NCBI GenBank assembly: GCA_023622765.1
Contig: JAMNYO010000102.1
Span: 1 to 64,000, forward strand
Source: Bacteroidota bacterium
GTDB taxonomy: Bacteria; Bacteroidota; Bacteroidia; Bacteroidales; Dysgonomonadaceae
Length of the DNA: 64,000 nucleotides
Reading direction: 5' to 3'
Below the pieces are notes generated by a model. That model did not search any database. It was not told where the DNA came from and was given only the letters and a program-made list of their open reading frames with translations. The position numbers and the translations under genes are program-made. This document shows, one piece after another, positions 1 through 8,364 of the stretch. Each line of letters starts with the position of its first letter. The stretch's first letter is position 1.

Positions 1-392
1 TGACTCTCCGCGTAAGCGGAATAGGCACGCTTCATGAAGTCGACAGCATGTTCCACTTCAAACACCTCGTCGAAGCCCACCTGACGCACGGCATCCAGCA
101 CTTGGGTGGCTGAATAGTCAGAAGAGAACTGCCCGATAAAGACAGAAGGAACCAGCGCGATGGTATAATGTCCAGCAGGCAAGGAGGCCAACCCATCGTC
201 TTGGGCATAGATAGCCTTCTGGGGGCAAGCGCGGAAACACTCGCCACAGTCAACGCACCGCTCGGGCTGAATACGCGCGTGGCCGTCCACTATGCGAATG
301 GCCTTCGTGGAGCAAACCCGCATACAATGTGAACAACCGATACATTTATCCGAATTGATCTGTATCGAATGCGTGTAATTCCTGTCTTTCAC
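1..392 (-). CDS. [FeFe]-hydrogenase-like iron-sulfur protein (3' end outside window)
   Basis: The protein begins at a GTG codon (392) about 30 bases after the preceding ATPase gene; no in-frame ATG fits better. Residues about 10-60 hold two [4Fe-4S] ferredoxin motifs (CIGCSHCMRVC and CVDCGECFRAC). From about residue 75 the sequence (YTIALVPSVF, then QVGFDEVFEVEHAVDFMKRAY) resembles the start of the Fe-only hydrogenase large-subunit C-terminal domain. The H-cluster cysteines lie beyond the window edge, so catalytic competence cannot be judged. The genes upstream on the same strand are an anti-sigma-type ATPase and a DRTGG protein, which is a known neighbourhood of putatively sensory hydrogenase-like proteins. 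A role as H2 or redox sensor, rather than a bulk hydrogenase, is inference. Confidence 0.75.
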   Translation of the reverse strand, partial: MKDRNYTHSIQINSDKCIGCSHCMRVCSTKAIRIVDGHARIQPERCVDCGECFRACPQKAIYAQDDGLASLPAGHYTIALVPSVFIGQFSSDYSATQVLDAVRQVGFDEVFEVEHAVDFMKRAYSAYAES

Positions 393-422
393 GTCACGTT
401 TCTCTTTTTTCGGCTAGACGGT

Positions 423-833
423 TTAAAAGTTTACCTGTATCTCGAGGCGGGTTCCCTCGCCGGGTGTGGAGGTGAGCTTCATCTCGTCGCAGTTCTTCCG
501 GATGTTCGGCAGTCCCATTCCCGCCCCAAAACCCATTTGACGAACCTCGTCCGTCGCCGTGGAGAATCCCTCCTCCATAGCTTTCTCGATATCCTCGATC
601 CCGGGTCCACTATCCTCGATGACCACGTGAATACCGGTGGGACGTATATCCACGGTCATGGTGCCGTGGTACGCGTGCGCCACCACGTTCATCTCTGCCT
701 CGTAAAGGACCACCGCGATCCTCCTCACCAAGAGCGGGGCGATATTAAACTGCTTCAACGTTTTCCTCACCGCCGAGCTGGCGCCACCCGCGGCGCTAAA
801 GTCACCCCCTTCTATATGGTATTCAATTCTCAT
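423..833 (-). CDS. Anti-sigma-factor-type ATP-binding protein (HATPase_c, RsbW-like)
   Basis: This 136-residue protein is a stand-alone GHKL ATPase domain. The N box is visible as YEAEMNVVAHAYHG (about residues 44-57), the G1 box as IEDSGPGIED (about 72-81), and the G2 region as FGAGMGLPNI (about 102-111). It has no histidine-kinase dimerisation or sensor domain. Such proteins usually act as serine kinases or anti-sigma switches, and the family often sits beside DRTGG and hydrogenase-like genes. It lies 51 bases after the DRTGG gene and 30 bases before the hydrogenase-like gene, so all three are probably co-transcribed. Its protein partner is unknown and no anti-sigma-antagonist gene is visible here. 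Confidence 0.85.
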   Translation of the reverse strand: MRIEYHIEGGDFSAAGGASSAVRKTLKQFNIAPLLVRRIAVVLYEAEMNVVAHAYHGTMTVDIRPTGIHVVIEDSGPGIEDIEKAMEEGFSTATDEVRQMGFGAGMGLPNIRKNCDEMKLTSTPGEGTRLEIQVNF

Positions 834-884
834 TCACGTTCCCCGTTTTCAAGCTGTTCACTGTTCTCGCTTTATCAGTTTTCG

Positions 885-1259
885 CTACTGATCCTCCTCT
901 TTCATGCTGTGCAGGTACTCTTGAACCGACTTCAGGCCGTGTTGATAAAGCCTGCCGGAAACCTCGAACAGGGTCAACCCCGATTCGATGATAGCGATAC
1001 CATTCTCCTTCGCCAACTGAAGCATTGGATCGGTAACCTGCTTACCACGAGCGAAAACAATGCACGGTATATTGGAAATTTCGGCAGTCCGGATGGTTTG
1101 TAACGTGCACAACCCGGTAATCAGAATCGTGTTTCCCATATAATAGCGCAACACATCGCTCATCAAGTCCGACGCGAAAGCGCTCTCGCAAGTAGACGCT
1201 GCATCCGGTGCGAAAAGCAGCCTTCCCTCCACGATTTCACTCACCCGTTGTATATTCAT
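885..1259 (-). CDS. DRTGG domain protein
   Basis: This protein of 124 residues starts MNIQRVSEIVEGRLLFAPD and matches the stand-alone DRTGG domain, a small fold also found beside CBS domains and in phosphotransacetylase and HPr-kinase-like proteins. Features typical of the family are the central segment TILITGLCTLQTIRTAEISN and a C-terminal half rich in Val/Ile strands. No enzymatic residues can be assigned; a ligand-sensing or protein-binding role is inferred. It is the first gene of the DRTGG - ATPase - hydrogenase-like operon. A 24-base dyad lies about 65 bases upstream of its ATG and a TAnnTTTG promoter element lies just beyond that. Confidence 0.8.
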   Translation of the reverse strand: MNIQRVSEIVEGRLLFAPDAASTCESAFASDLMSDVLRYYMGNTILITGLCTLQTIRTAEISNIPCIVFARGKQVTDPMLQLAKENGIAIIESGLTLFEVSGRLYQHGLKSVQEYLHSMKEEDQ

Positions 1260-1324
1260 ACGATTATTTTAAACATGTCGGTTTCATAGGGTCATAGGTT
1301 TTATCAATATGTCAACCAAAAAGT

Positions 1325-1348
1325 GGCATCTAGGGATCCCTAAATGCC
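1325..1348. promoter_or_regulatory. 24-bp near-perfect dyad, candidate operator
   Basis: The sequence GGCATcTAGGGA/TCCCTAaATGCC is a palindrome with 11 of 12 pairs matched. It lies between the likely start site of the leftward hydrogenase operon (near 1360) and its first ATG at 1259. That position suits a repressor site or a 5'-leader hairpin. No regulator is encoded next to it. Confidence 0.5.
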
Positions 1349-1366
1349 GTCAGCTAACATAATGCA

Positions 1367-1374
1367 CAAATATA
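1367..1374 (-). promoter_or_regulatory. -7 element of the DRTGG/hydrogenase operon
   Basis: On the minus strand this reads TATATTTG, an exact fit to the Bacteroidetes -7 consensus TAnnTTTG. It would give a leader of about 100 bases before the DRTGG start codon. No convincing -33 TTG was seen. Confidence 0.5.
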
Positions 1375-1500
1375 AAGAATATTTTTTGAATTAAACGTTT
1401 TTAGCTTTAATTTATTTAAGTGGCCCTGTCGTTGGCACACGATACCTCCTCAAATAGAGAAGTGAGCGACAGAAAGGATGGTATATTATGAACTTTTTTG

Positions 1501-1508
1501 TACTTTTG
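1501..1508 (+). promoter_or_regulatory. -7 element of lysS
   Basis: TACTTTTG matches TAnnTTTG exactly and lies 39 bases before the lysS ATG, a normal distance for a short leader. It probably drives the lysS-gpsA-pgi run. Confidence 0.55.
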
Positions 1509-1547
1509 TAAGTTCAGGAAGGGGACAAAGCGATTAATAAAAATGAT

Positions 1548-3101
1548 ATGCATACTTTGGAGCTAAGTGAACAGGAGATCATTCGTAGGCAGAGCCTCGA
1601 GGAGATAAAAAAACTGGGAATTGAGCCCTACCCGGCTCACCTATACGAGGTGAACACCTACTCCACAGACATAAAAGAGACATTCGTGGACGGCGAAGAG
1701 CCTCGTGTAGTAAGCATCGCGGGGCGGATTATGAACCGACGCATCATGGGGAAGGCATCGTTCTTCGAGCTGATGGACTCAAAGGGCCGCATCCAGATCT
1801 ATATCACCCGTGACGGTCTCTGCCCGGGGGAGGACAAGGAGCTGTACAACACGGTTTTCAAGAAACTGCTGGACATTGGTGACTTCGTGGGAATTACCGG
1901 CACCGTTTTCCGCACGAAGATGGGGGAAATATCGGTGAATGCCGAGTCGATGACCCTGCTGGCGAAGTCGTTAAGACCCCTTCCTATCGTGAAGGTAAAA
2001 GATGGGGAGGTATACGATAAGTTCTCGGATCCTGAGCTGCGGTATCGCCAGCGCTACGTGGACCTACTGGTGAACGAGGGGGTGAAGGATATCTTCGTGA
2101 AGCGAACCCGCATTTTCGACGCGATGCGTTCCTTCTTCAATCAGCGGGGCTTCCTCGAGGTGGATACGCCGGTGCTGCAGAGTATTCCCGGTGGTGCTGC
2201 CGCCCGCCCGTTCGTTACCCACATGAACGCGCTCGACATTGACCTCTACCTGCGCATCGCCAACGAGCTCTACCTGAAACGGCTTATCGTGGGTGGTTTC
2301 GACGGGGTGTACGAGTTTTCCCGCAACTTCCGAAACGAAGGAATGGACCGCACGCATAACCCCGAGTTCACGGTGATGGAGATCTACGTGGCCTACACAG
2401 ACTATCACTGGATGATGACGTTTACCGAGCAGCTATTAGAGTACGTGACCCTGGAAGTGCTAGGTACGACTCAGGTGAAGGTGGGTGACCGCGTAATCGA
2501 CTTCAAGGCACCCTACCCTCGGGTAACCATGATCGACGCCATTAAAGAACATACCGGTATCGATATCACCGGGATGGACGAGTTCCAGCTCAGGGAAGCT
2601 TGCAAGCAGCTAGGGGTGGAGGAGGACGAGACGATGGGCAAAGGGAAGCTGATCGATGAGATTTTTGGAGAAAAGGCCGAAAAGCATTTCATCCAGCCTA
2701 CCTTTATCATTGACTACCCCATCGAGATGTCGCCCCTCACCAAGCGGCACCGGGACAACCCCAATTTAACGGAGCGGTTCGAACTGATGGTGAACGGCAA
2801 GGAGCTGGCCAACGCCTACAGTGAGTTGAACGACCCGATAGACCAGCGGTGGCGCTTTGAAGAGCAACTCCGTTTGTCGGAAAAGGGTGATGACGAGGCG
2901 ATGTTCATCGATCAAGACTTTTTACGGGCACTGGAATACGGTATGCCCCCCACCTCCGGAATGGGAATCGGGATGGATCGCCTCACCATGTTGCTTACCG
3001 GGCAGACCTCTATCCAAGAAGTGCTGCTTTTCCCGACCATGCGTCCAGAGTGGCGCATGAAGAAAGAGGACGACACGGAAGCGTCGGTTCATCAGAAATA
3101 A
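1548..3101 (+). CDS. lysS: Lysyl-tRNA synthetase, class II
   Basis: This 517-residue protein charges tRNA-Lys with lysine in the cytoplasm. An N-terminal OB-fold anticodon-binding domain (about residues 55-150, with [20 protein letters not shown]) is followed by the class II catalytic core. Motif 2 appears as [15 protein letters not shown] near residue 262 and motif 3 as [11 protein letters not shown] near 470. The ATG at 1548 lies a sensible distance downstream of an exact TAnnTTTG element. The length is typical of bacterial LysS and slightly short of the longer forms in many Bacteroidetes. gpsA follows after 12 bases, which suggests co-transcription. Confidence 0.97.
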   Translation: MHTLELSEQEIIRRQSLEEIKKLGIEPYPAHLYEVNTYSTDIKETFVDGEEPRVVSIAGRIMNRRIMGKASFFELMDSKGRIQIYITRDGLCPGEDKELYNTVFKKLLDIGDFVGITGTVFRTKMGEISVNAESMTLLAKSLRPLPIVKVKDGEVYDKFSDPELRYRQRYVDLLVNEGVKDIFVKRTRIFDAMRSFFNQRGFLEVDTPVLQSIPGGAAARPFVTHMNALDIDLYLRIANELYLKRLIVGGFDGVYEFSRNFRNEGMDRTHNPEFTVMEIYVAYTDYHWMMTFTEQLLEYVTLEVLGTTQVKVGDRVIDFKAPYPRVTMIDAIKEHTGIDITGMDEFQLREACKQLGVEEDETMGKGKLIDEIFGEKAEKHFIQPTFIIDYPIEMSPLTKRHRDNPNLTERFELMVNGKELANAYSELNDPIDQRWRFEEQLRLSEKGDDEAMFIDQDFLRALEYGMPPTSGMGIGMDRLTMLLTGQTSIQEVLLFPTMRPEWRMKKEDDTEASVHQK

Positions 3102-3113
3102 TAACCCAGTGAC

Positions 3114-4109
3114 ATGGATTCTATCGGAAAAATTTGCATCCTCGGGGGTGGCACGTGGGCTACAGCATTGTCCAAGATGGTATTGATGAACCAGCAACAT
3201 ATCAACTGGTTCATCCGCCGGGATGACCAGATTGAAGGCTTCTACAAACTGGGACGTAACCCCAACTACCTGACCAACGTGAAGTTCAACCTGGCACAGA
3301 TCACCTTCTACTCGAACATCGAGAAGGCAATCAAGGACTCCGACACGATCATTATCGCTATCCCATCGCCTTACGTGAAGCAATCCTTCCGACGCGTATG
3401 GAACAGCACGTTCCGTGGAAAGTTTGTCGTCTCGGCGTTGAAGGGCATCATCCCCAACGACAACATGGTGATGAGCGAATTCCTGGCCGATAGCTTTAAA
3501 ATCCCCTCCGAGAACATCGGCGTGCTCTCCGGGCCATGCCACGCCGAAGAGGTGGCCTTGGAACGCCTTTCGTTCCTAACGGTAGCAAGTAAAGACGAGG
3601 GAAAGGCGAAGCTGTTGGCCGAGGCCATCTCATCGAGGATACTAAAAACGAACACCTCAACCGATGTGGTCGGAATAGAGCTCTCGGCAGTATTAAAAAA
3701 TATCTACGCCATCGCGGCGGGCATTTGTCAGGGGTTGATGTATGGCGATAACTTCCAGGCGGTACTAATGAGCAATTGCGCCAAGGAGATGGCTCGCTTC
3801 CTCAATAAGGTGGCCCCAATGGAGCGCCAGATCACGGAGCAACAGTACCTGGGTGACATGTTGGTGACCAGCTATTCGCAATTCAGCCGCAACCGTACGC
3901 TGGGCACGATGATCGGTAAAGGTTACTCCGTGAAAACAGCACAATTGGAGATGGAGATGATAGCCGAAGGGTACTACGGGGCCAAGTGCATCTATGAACT
4001 CAATGAGCGGTACAAGGTGAATATCCCCATAGTCCAAACGGTATACGAGATACTTTACGAGAAGTTGCAACCCAAAAAAGGAATCCTGCAGCTGATCGAT
4101 TTCTTCTGA
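3114..4109 (+). CDS. gpsA: NAD(P)-dependent glycerol-3-phosphate dehydrogenase
   Basis: The 331-residue enzyme reduces dihydroxyacetone phosphate to sn-glycerol-3-phosphate for phospholipid synthesis. The Rossmann nucleotide-binding loop is ICILGGGTWATALSK at residues about 7-21. The family signature LSGPCHAEEVALE is near residue 140, and the conserved lysine in AVLKNIYAIAAGI is near 195. It sits 12 bases after lysS and 62 bases before pgi. The spacer to pgi contains a strong hairpin. Nothing in the sequence looks truncated or atypical. Confidence 0.96.
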   Translation: MDSIGKICILGGGTWATALSKMVLMNQQHINWFIRRDDQIEGFYKLGRNPNYLTNVKFNLAQITFYSNIEKAIKDSDTIIIAIPSPYVKQSFRRVWNSTFRGKFVVSALKGIIPNDNMVMSEFLADSFKIPSENIGVLSGPCHAEEVALERLSFLTVASKDEGKAKLLAEAISSRILKTNTSTDVVGIELSAVLKNIYAIAAGICQGLMYGDNFQAVLMSNCAKEMARFLNKVAPMERQITEQQYLGDMLVTSYSQFSRNRTLGTMIGKGYSVKTAQLEMEMIAEGYYGAKCIYELNERYKVNIPIVQTVYEILYEKLQPKKGILQLIDFF

Positions 4110-4124
4110 TTCATATTTTCACCC

Positions 4125-4157
4125 AACGGGTTGCCGTGCATTATCCGGCTACCCGTT
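4125..4157 (+). promoter_or_regulatory. Strong hairpin in the gpsA-pgi spacer
   Basis: AACGGGT pairs with ACCCGTT (7 bp) and, after a T/T mismatch, GCCG pairs with CGGC, closing an 8-base loop. The stem ends 14 bases before the pgi ATG and is followed by A residues rather than T residues. It is therefore not a simple rightward terminator. RNA processing or translational control of pgi is possible. Confidence 0.45.
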
Positions 4158-4171
4158 AAAAAAACAATACA

Positions 4172-5521
4172 ATGGAGAGTATTCAACTAAACATCAAGCA
4201 GGTACTCCCCTTCCTCCCGGAAGAGGATATCTTGAAAAAATCGGAGCAGGCCGACGCATGTAACCAAGCGTTGCACGATGGTTCTCGCGAGGGTAGCGAT
4301 TTCCTAGGGTGGGTCTCCCTCCCCTCCTCCATCACCGATAACCTCTTGCGCGAGGTAGAAGAGGCCGCGGCACTCCTTCGGGCTCGTTGCGAGGTGGTCG
4401 TGGTTGTAGGCATCGGCGGTAGTTACTTAGGTGCCCGCGCCGTAATCGAAGCGCTCACCAGTTCGTTCGATTGGCTGCAAGAGAGCGAAAAACGACAAAA
4501 TCCGGTGGTACTGTTCGCCGGGATTAACCTTAGCGAAGATTACCTGTATGAGCTTACCCGTTACCTGAACAACAAGCAGTTCGGCATCATCCATATATCC
4601 AAGTCAGGCACCACCACCGAACCGGCCATCGCCTTCCGCCTGTTGAAGGAGCAGATGGAAAACAGGGTCGGCAAAGAAGAAGCGAAAAAACGAATCGTCG
4701 CGATTACCGATTCCACGAAAGGAGCACTCCGCACGCTCGCCAATTCGGAAGGGTACAAGACATTCGTCATCCCCGATGATGTGGGAGGACGCTACTCTGT
4801 CCTCACCCCGGTGGGGTTACTCCCCATCGCGGTAGCGGGAATTGACATCCGCTCGTTAGTAGCAGGTGCCCAAGAAATTGAAAAGGCGACGGGGCCGGGC
4901 ACCTCTTTCGCCCACAACCTGCCGGCCATTTACGCGGTAATTCGGAATGAGTTATACAGGCGGGGCAAGAAAATAGAGGTCTTGGTGAACTACCACCCCA
5001 AGCTTCACTACCTAGCCGAGTGGTGGAAGCAACTCTACGGGGAGAGCGAGGGAAAGGAACTAAAGGGGATCTTCCCGGCAGCGGTCGACTTTACGGCCGA
5101 CCTCCACTCGATGGGTCAATGGATCCAGGAGGGAGAACGCACCCTCTTCGAGACGGTGATCTCCATTCAACAACCCAACCGGGAAGTACGGATACCCAAT
5201 GAAGAGAGGAATCTTGATGGGTTAAACTACCTGGCAGGAAAGCGAGTATACGAGGTGAACAAGATGGCAGAGCTAGGAACCCAGGTCGCCCACGTGGACG
5301 GGGGTGTTCCCAACCTGTTGATCGAACTGCCTAAACTGAACGAGAAGTACCTAGGCCAGTTGATCTACTTCTTCGAGAAAGCGTGCGGCATCAGTGGTTA
5401 CCTGTTAGGGGTAAACCCCTTCAACCAGCCGGGTGTAGAGGCCTACAAAAAGAACATGTTTGCCCTCCTGGAGAAACCAGGCTTCGAGGAAGCCACCAAA
5501 GCCATCCGTTCGAGGTTATAA
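4172..5521 (+). CDS. pgi: Glucose-6-phosphate isomerase
   Basis: This enzyme interconverts glucose-6-phosphate and fructose-6-phosphate in glycolysis and gluconeogenesis. At 449 residues it belongs to the shorter bacterial form. SIS-type sugar-phosphate loops are visible: [17 protein letters not shown] near residue 78 and [15 protein letters not shown] near 142. [16 protein letters not shown] is near 203 and the conserved [13 protein letters not shown] near 290. It follows gpsA at 62 bases and precedes a HAD phosphatase at 33 bases, so the run is probably one transcript with possible control at the hairpin just upstream. Confidence 0.97.
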   Translation: MESIQLNIKQVLPFLPEEDILKKSEQADACNQALHDGSREGSDFLGWVSLPSSITDNLLREVEEAAALLRARCEVVVVVGIGGSYLGARAVIEALTSSFDWLQESEKRQNPVVLFAGINLSEDYLYELTRYLNNKQFGIIHISKSGTTTEPAIAFRLLKEQMENRVGKEEAKKRIVAITDSTKGALRTLANSEGYKTFVIPDDVGGRYSVLTPVGLLPIAVAGIDIRSLVAGAQEIEKATGPGTSFAHNLPAIYAVIRNELYRRGKKIEVLVNYHPKLHYLAEWWKQLYGESEGKELKGIFPAAVDFTADLHSMGQWIQEGERTLFETVISIQQPNREVRIPNEERNLDGLNYLAGKRVYEVNKMAELGTQVAHVDGGVPNLLIELPKLNEKYLGQLIYFFEKACGISGYLLGVNPFNQPGVEAYKKNMFALLEKPGFEEATKAIRSRL

Positions 5522-5554
5522 CCCTCAAGCGTTATAGACGTTTATCTTGAAAAA

Positions 5555-6295
5555 ATGGACGAACTTTTCATTCACTATCTTAAAACAAAGCGTTGGACGC
5601 ATTTCGACCTCAAGGCGGTTATCTTTGATATGGATGGGGTGCTTTACGACTCCATGCCGGCACACGACCTCTCCTGGCGGGAAACGATGGACGAACTGGG
5701 GCTGAAGTACCTCCCTAACGAGTTTTACTTTCAGGAAGGGAGACTGGCTCATGACATGATCAGCGACATCTTTCAACGCAACTTGAATCGGGGGGCCACC
5801 CCCGAAGAGGTGAAGAGCGTGTACGCCCGCAAGTCGGAGATATTCCGCCAGTACAATAATTACGAACCCATGCCGGGCGCATATGAGACCTTGAAATATG
5901 TTCAAAAAGAGGGGCTGACCCCCATCTTGGTCACCGGCTCGAGACAGGCCACCCTGCTGGATCAGCTCGCCACCCACTTCCCGGGGGCATTCACCCCGGA
6001 GACGATGGTGACCGCTTTCAACGTGAAGCGGGGGAAGCCGCACCCGGAGCCCTTCCTGAAAGGGTTGGAAATGGGGGGCAACCTGCATGCCAACCAGGCC
6101 ATCGTGATAGAAAACGCCCCGCTGGGTATCGAGGCAGCCGTGAAAGCAGGTATCTTCACTATCGCCGTTAACACGGGTCCCCTGGACGATACCGTGCTAA
6201 CGGGCTCGGGGGCCTCTATCGTCTTTCACTCTATGCCGGAGTTGACGGCAGCCATGCCGGAGATACTACATCTAGCCAGAACGATTAGGGTTTAG
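5555..6295 (+). CDS. HAD-superfamily phosphatase (beta-phosphoglucomutase-like subclass)
   Basis: This 246-residue protein has the HAD nucleophile motif FDMDGVLYDSMP near residues 24-35. Motif II is VTGSRQ near 130, and motifs III/IV include GKPHPEPFLKG and IENAPLGIEAAVKAG (about 165-190). An alpha-helical cap lies between motifs I and II (subclass IA). The family covers beta-phosphoglucomutases and small sugar- or nucleotide-phosphate phosphatases, and the substrate cannot be told from sequence. Its place 33 bases after pgi suggests a sugar phosphate. The first 17 residues precede the usual family start; an initiation closer to the HAD core cannot be excluded. Confidence 0.85.
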   Translation: MDELFIHYLKTKRWTHFDLKAVIFDMDGVLYDSMPAHDLSWRETMDELGLKYLPNEFYFQEGRLAHDMISDIFQRNLNRGATPEEVKSVYARKSEIFRQYNNYEPMPGAYETLKYVQKEGLTPILVTGSRQATLLDQLATHFPGAFTPETMVTAFNVKRGKPHPEPFLKGLEMGGNLHANQAIVIENAPLGIEAAVKAGIFTIAVNTGPLDDTVLTGSGASIVFHSMPELTAAMPEILHLARTIRV

Positions 6296-6366
6296 CTTTT
6301 CGTGATTTATAGAGAAAAAAAGACTATAGGAGTAACGAAATCACACTGTTAAAAAGGCAAGAGGTT

Positions 6367-8301
6367 ATGGAAATGAATAGGTACGGGTTTATACGTGTGG
6401 GTGCGGCATCGCCCAAGCTCAAGGTGGCCGATTGCGGCTACAACGTGACCGAGATAAAAAAGGTAATCGAAAGGGCATGGCAAGAGAAGGTACAGCTTCT
6501 CTGCTTTCCCGAACTTTGCCTCACCGCTTCCAGTTGCGGCGACCTGTTCTTACAGCGGGTACTGCAGGAGAAAGCGGTGGAAGCGCTATCTGACCTATCG
6601 CTCTTCATGAAGCGTGACGGGAACGGTGTTTCCCCGATCGCTTTAGTCGGACTTCCACTGCGCATCCAGAACAACCTCTACAACGTTGTAGCCGTGATAT
6701 CCGCCGAAGGCATCTTGGGCATGATTCCCAAGACCTCCCCCTCCAGCCACAACGGGTCCCCCGGAAACCGCTGGTTTACCCCGGGCAAACAGCTTAACTG
6801 CAGCATGGTAGAAATCGCGGGGGAGGATGTGCCGATCTCTTCTGGCGGAATAATCTTCCGCACCCCGTTCGCCCACTTTGGAGTGGAGATTGGTGAAGAG
6901 CTGTGGGAACCGGCTCCCCCCTCGTCGGAATTGGCCATGCAGGGGGCAGAGCTTATCTTCAACCTGTCGGCGAGTAACGAGCTGGTAGGCAAGCACGACT
7001 ATCGGAAAGCGCTCGTCAAGCAGCAATCGGCCCGTTGTCACGCGGCCTACATCTACGCTTCTGCCGGGTTTGGCGAATCAACGACCGACCTGGTTTTCTC
7101 AGGTGACTGCCTTATCGCTGAGAACGGCATCCTTCTTGCCGAATCCCCCCGTTTCTCACTCGATAGCGAGCTGATCATAACCGATATCGATATCGACGCG
7201 CTGCGACACGACCGCCTAAACAATCCCCATTTCACGGCCGAGGCAACGTACGATCTAATGGAGGTTGATTGTCTCCTCGACACCATCTCCCCGGCAACGA
7301 TGTACCGGTCGTTTAACCCACACCCCTTTACCCCCCCCTTAGAAAAACGCGATGCACGCCTCTCTGAGCTGTTTGCCATTCAAACCCACGGGCTGGCGAA
7401 GCGACTGGTTCACACCAACATACAACAAGCCGTCATCGGCATCTCCGGGGGGTTAGACTCCACGCTGGCGTTGCTGGTAGTAGCCAACACGTTCGATCGA
7501 TTAGGACTCCCCCGCGAAAATATTCACGGCATCACCATGCCGGGGTTTGGCACGACCAAACGTACCCTCAAAAACGGGATCGCGTTAATGAGAGAGATCG
7601 GTGCCACCATCAAGGAGATTCCCATCAACGATGCCGTAACACAACACCTCAAGGATATTGGACACGATGGCAACAACCACGACGTGACATACGAAAACAG
7701 CCAGGCTAGAGAACGGACGCAAATATTGATGGACTACGCGAACAAGGTGGGGGGACTGGTTATCGGTACCGGGAACATGTCGGAACTGGCCTTGGGCTGG
7801 ACCACCTACAACGGTGATCATATGTCGATGTACGCCGTCAACACGGGTGTTCCCAAAACGCTGGTCGCCACGCTGGTCCGCTGGATTGCCGATCACCGCG
7901 TGAAGGAAAGCACGCGGAGCGTTCTGCAAGACATCTTAGACACTCCGTTTAGCCCCGAGTTACTGCCGGCCAAAGGAGATGGATCCATCTCGCAGGAGAC
8001 CGAACAGTTCGTGGGTCCCTACGAACTGCACGACTTCTTCCTATACCGTGTATTGCGGTACGGTGACACCCCGGCGCGAACCCGCTTCTTAGCCGAACGG
8101 GCATTTGCCGGAAAATACGGCCCCAAGGAGATAGGAAAGTGGCTGAAGCTGTTTTACCAGCGCTTCTTCGCGCAGCAGTTCAAACGCTCTTGCCTGCCCG
8201 ACGGACCGAAGGTGGGCTCAATAAACCTTTCGCCCCGGGGCAGTTGGTTCATGCCGAGCGATGCATCGCCTTCCCTTTGGTTAGAGGAATTGGACATCTG
8301 A
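6367..8301 (+). CDS. nadE: NAD(+) synthetase with degenerate glutaminase domain
   Basis: This 644-residue protein has the two-domain layout of glutamine-dependent NAD synthetases, which amidate nicotinic acid adenine dinucleotide to NAD+. A nitrilase-type glutaminase domain spans about residues 5-290 and an ATP-pyrophosphatase synthetase domain about 330-640. The synthetase P-loop is intact (IGISGGLDSTLALLV, near 356). In the glutaminase domain the triad Glu (FPELCLT) and Lys (IPKTS) are present. The nucleophilic Cys, normally in an EICEDLW-type motif, is Gly at residue 176 (VEIGEELWEP). The protein therefore probably uses free ammonia or another ammonia donor (inference). Confidence 0.93.
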   Translation: MEMNRYGFIRVGAASPKLKVADCGYNVTEIKKVIERAWQEKVQLLCFPELCLTASSCGDLFLQRVLQEKAVEALSDLSLFMKRDGNGVSPIALVGLPLRIQNNLYNVVAVISAEGILGMIPKTSPSSHNGSPGNRWFTPGKQLNCSMVEIAGEDVPISSGGIIFRTPFAHFGVEIGEELWEPAPPSSELAMQGAELIFNLSASNELVGKHDYRKALVKQQSARCHAAYIYASAGFGESTTDLVFSGDCLIAENGILLAESPRFSLDSELIITDIDIDALRHDRLNNPHFTAEATYDLMEVDCLLDTISPATMYRSFNPHPFTPPLEKRDARLSELFAIQTHGLAKRLVHTNIQQAVIGISGGLDSTLALLVVANTFDRLGLPRENIHGITMPGFGTTKRTLKNGIALMREIGATIKEIPINDAVTQHLKDIGHDGNNHDVTYENSQARERTQILMDYANKVGGLVIGTGNMSELALGWTTYNGDHMSMYAVNTGVPKTLVATLVRWIADHRVKESTRSVLQDILDTPFSPELLPAKGDGSISQETEQFVGPYELHDFFLYRVLRYGDTPARTRFLAERAFAGKYGPKEIGKWLKLFYQRFFAQQFKRSCLPDGPKVGSINLSPRGSWFMPSDASPSLWLEELDI

Positions 8302-8364
8302 TATGATGTTTAACGGAGTCCCTCTTAAGCACCATCGCAGGTAAAACAAAAAGAAAACATCGAA

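Noticed and set aside
369..1103. Rightward 244-codon open frame over the ATPase and DRTGG genes
   Set aside because: It is antisense to two genes with clear family motifs and its product has no recognisable domain.
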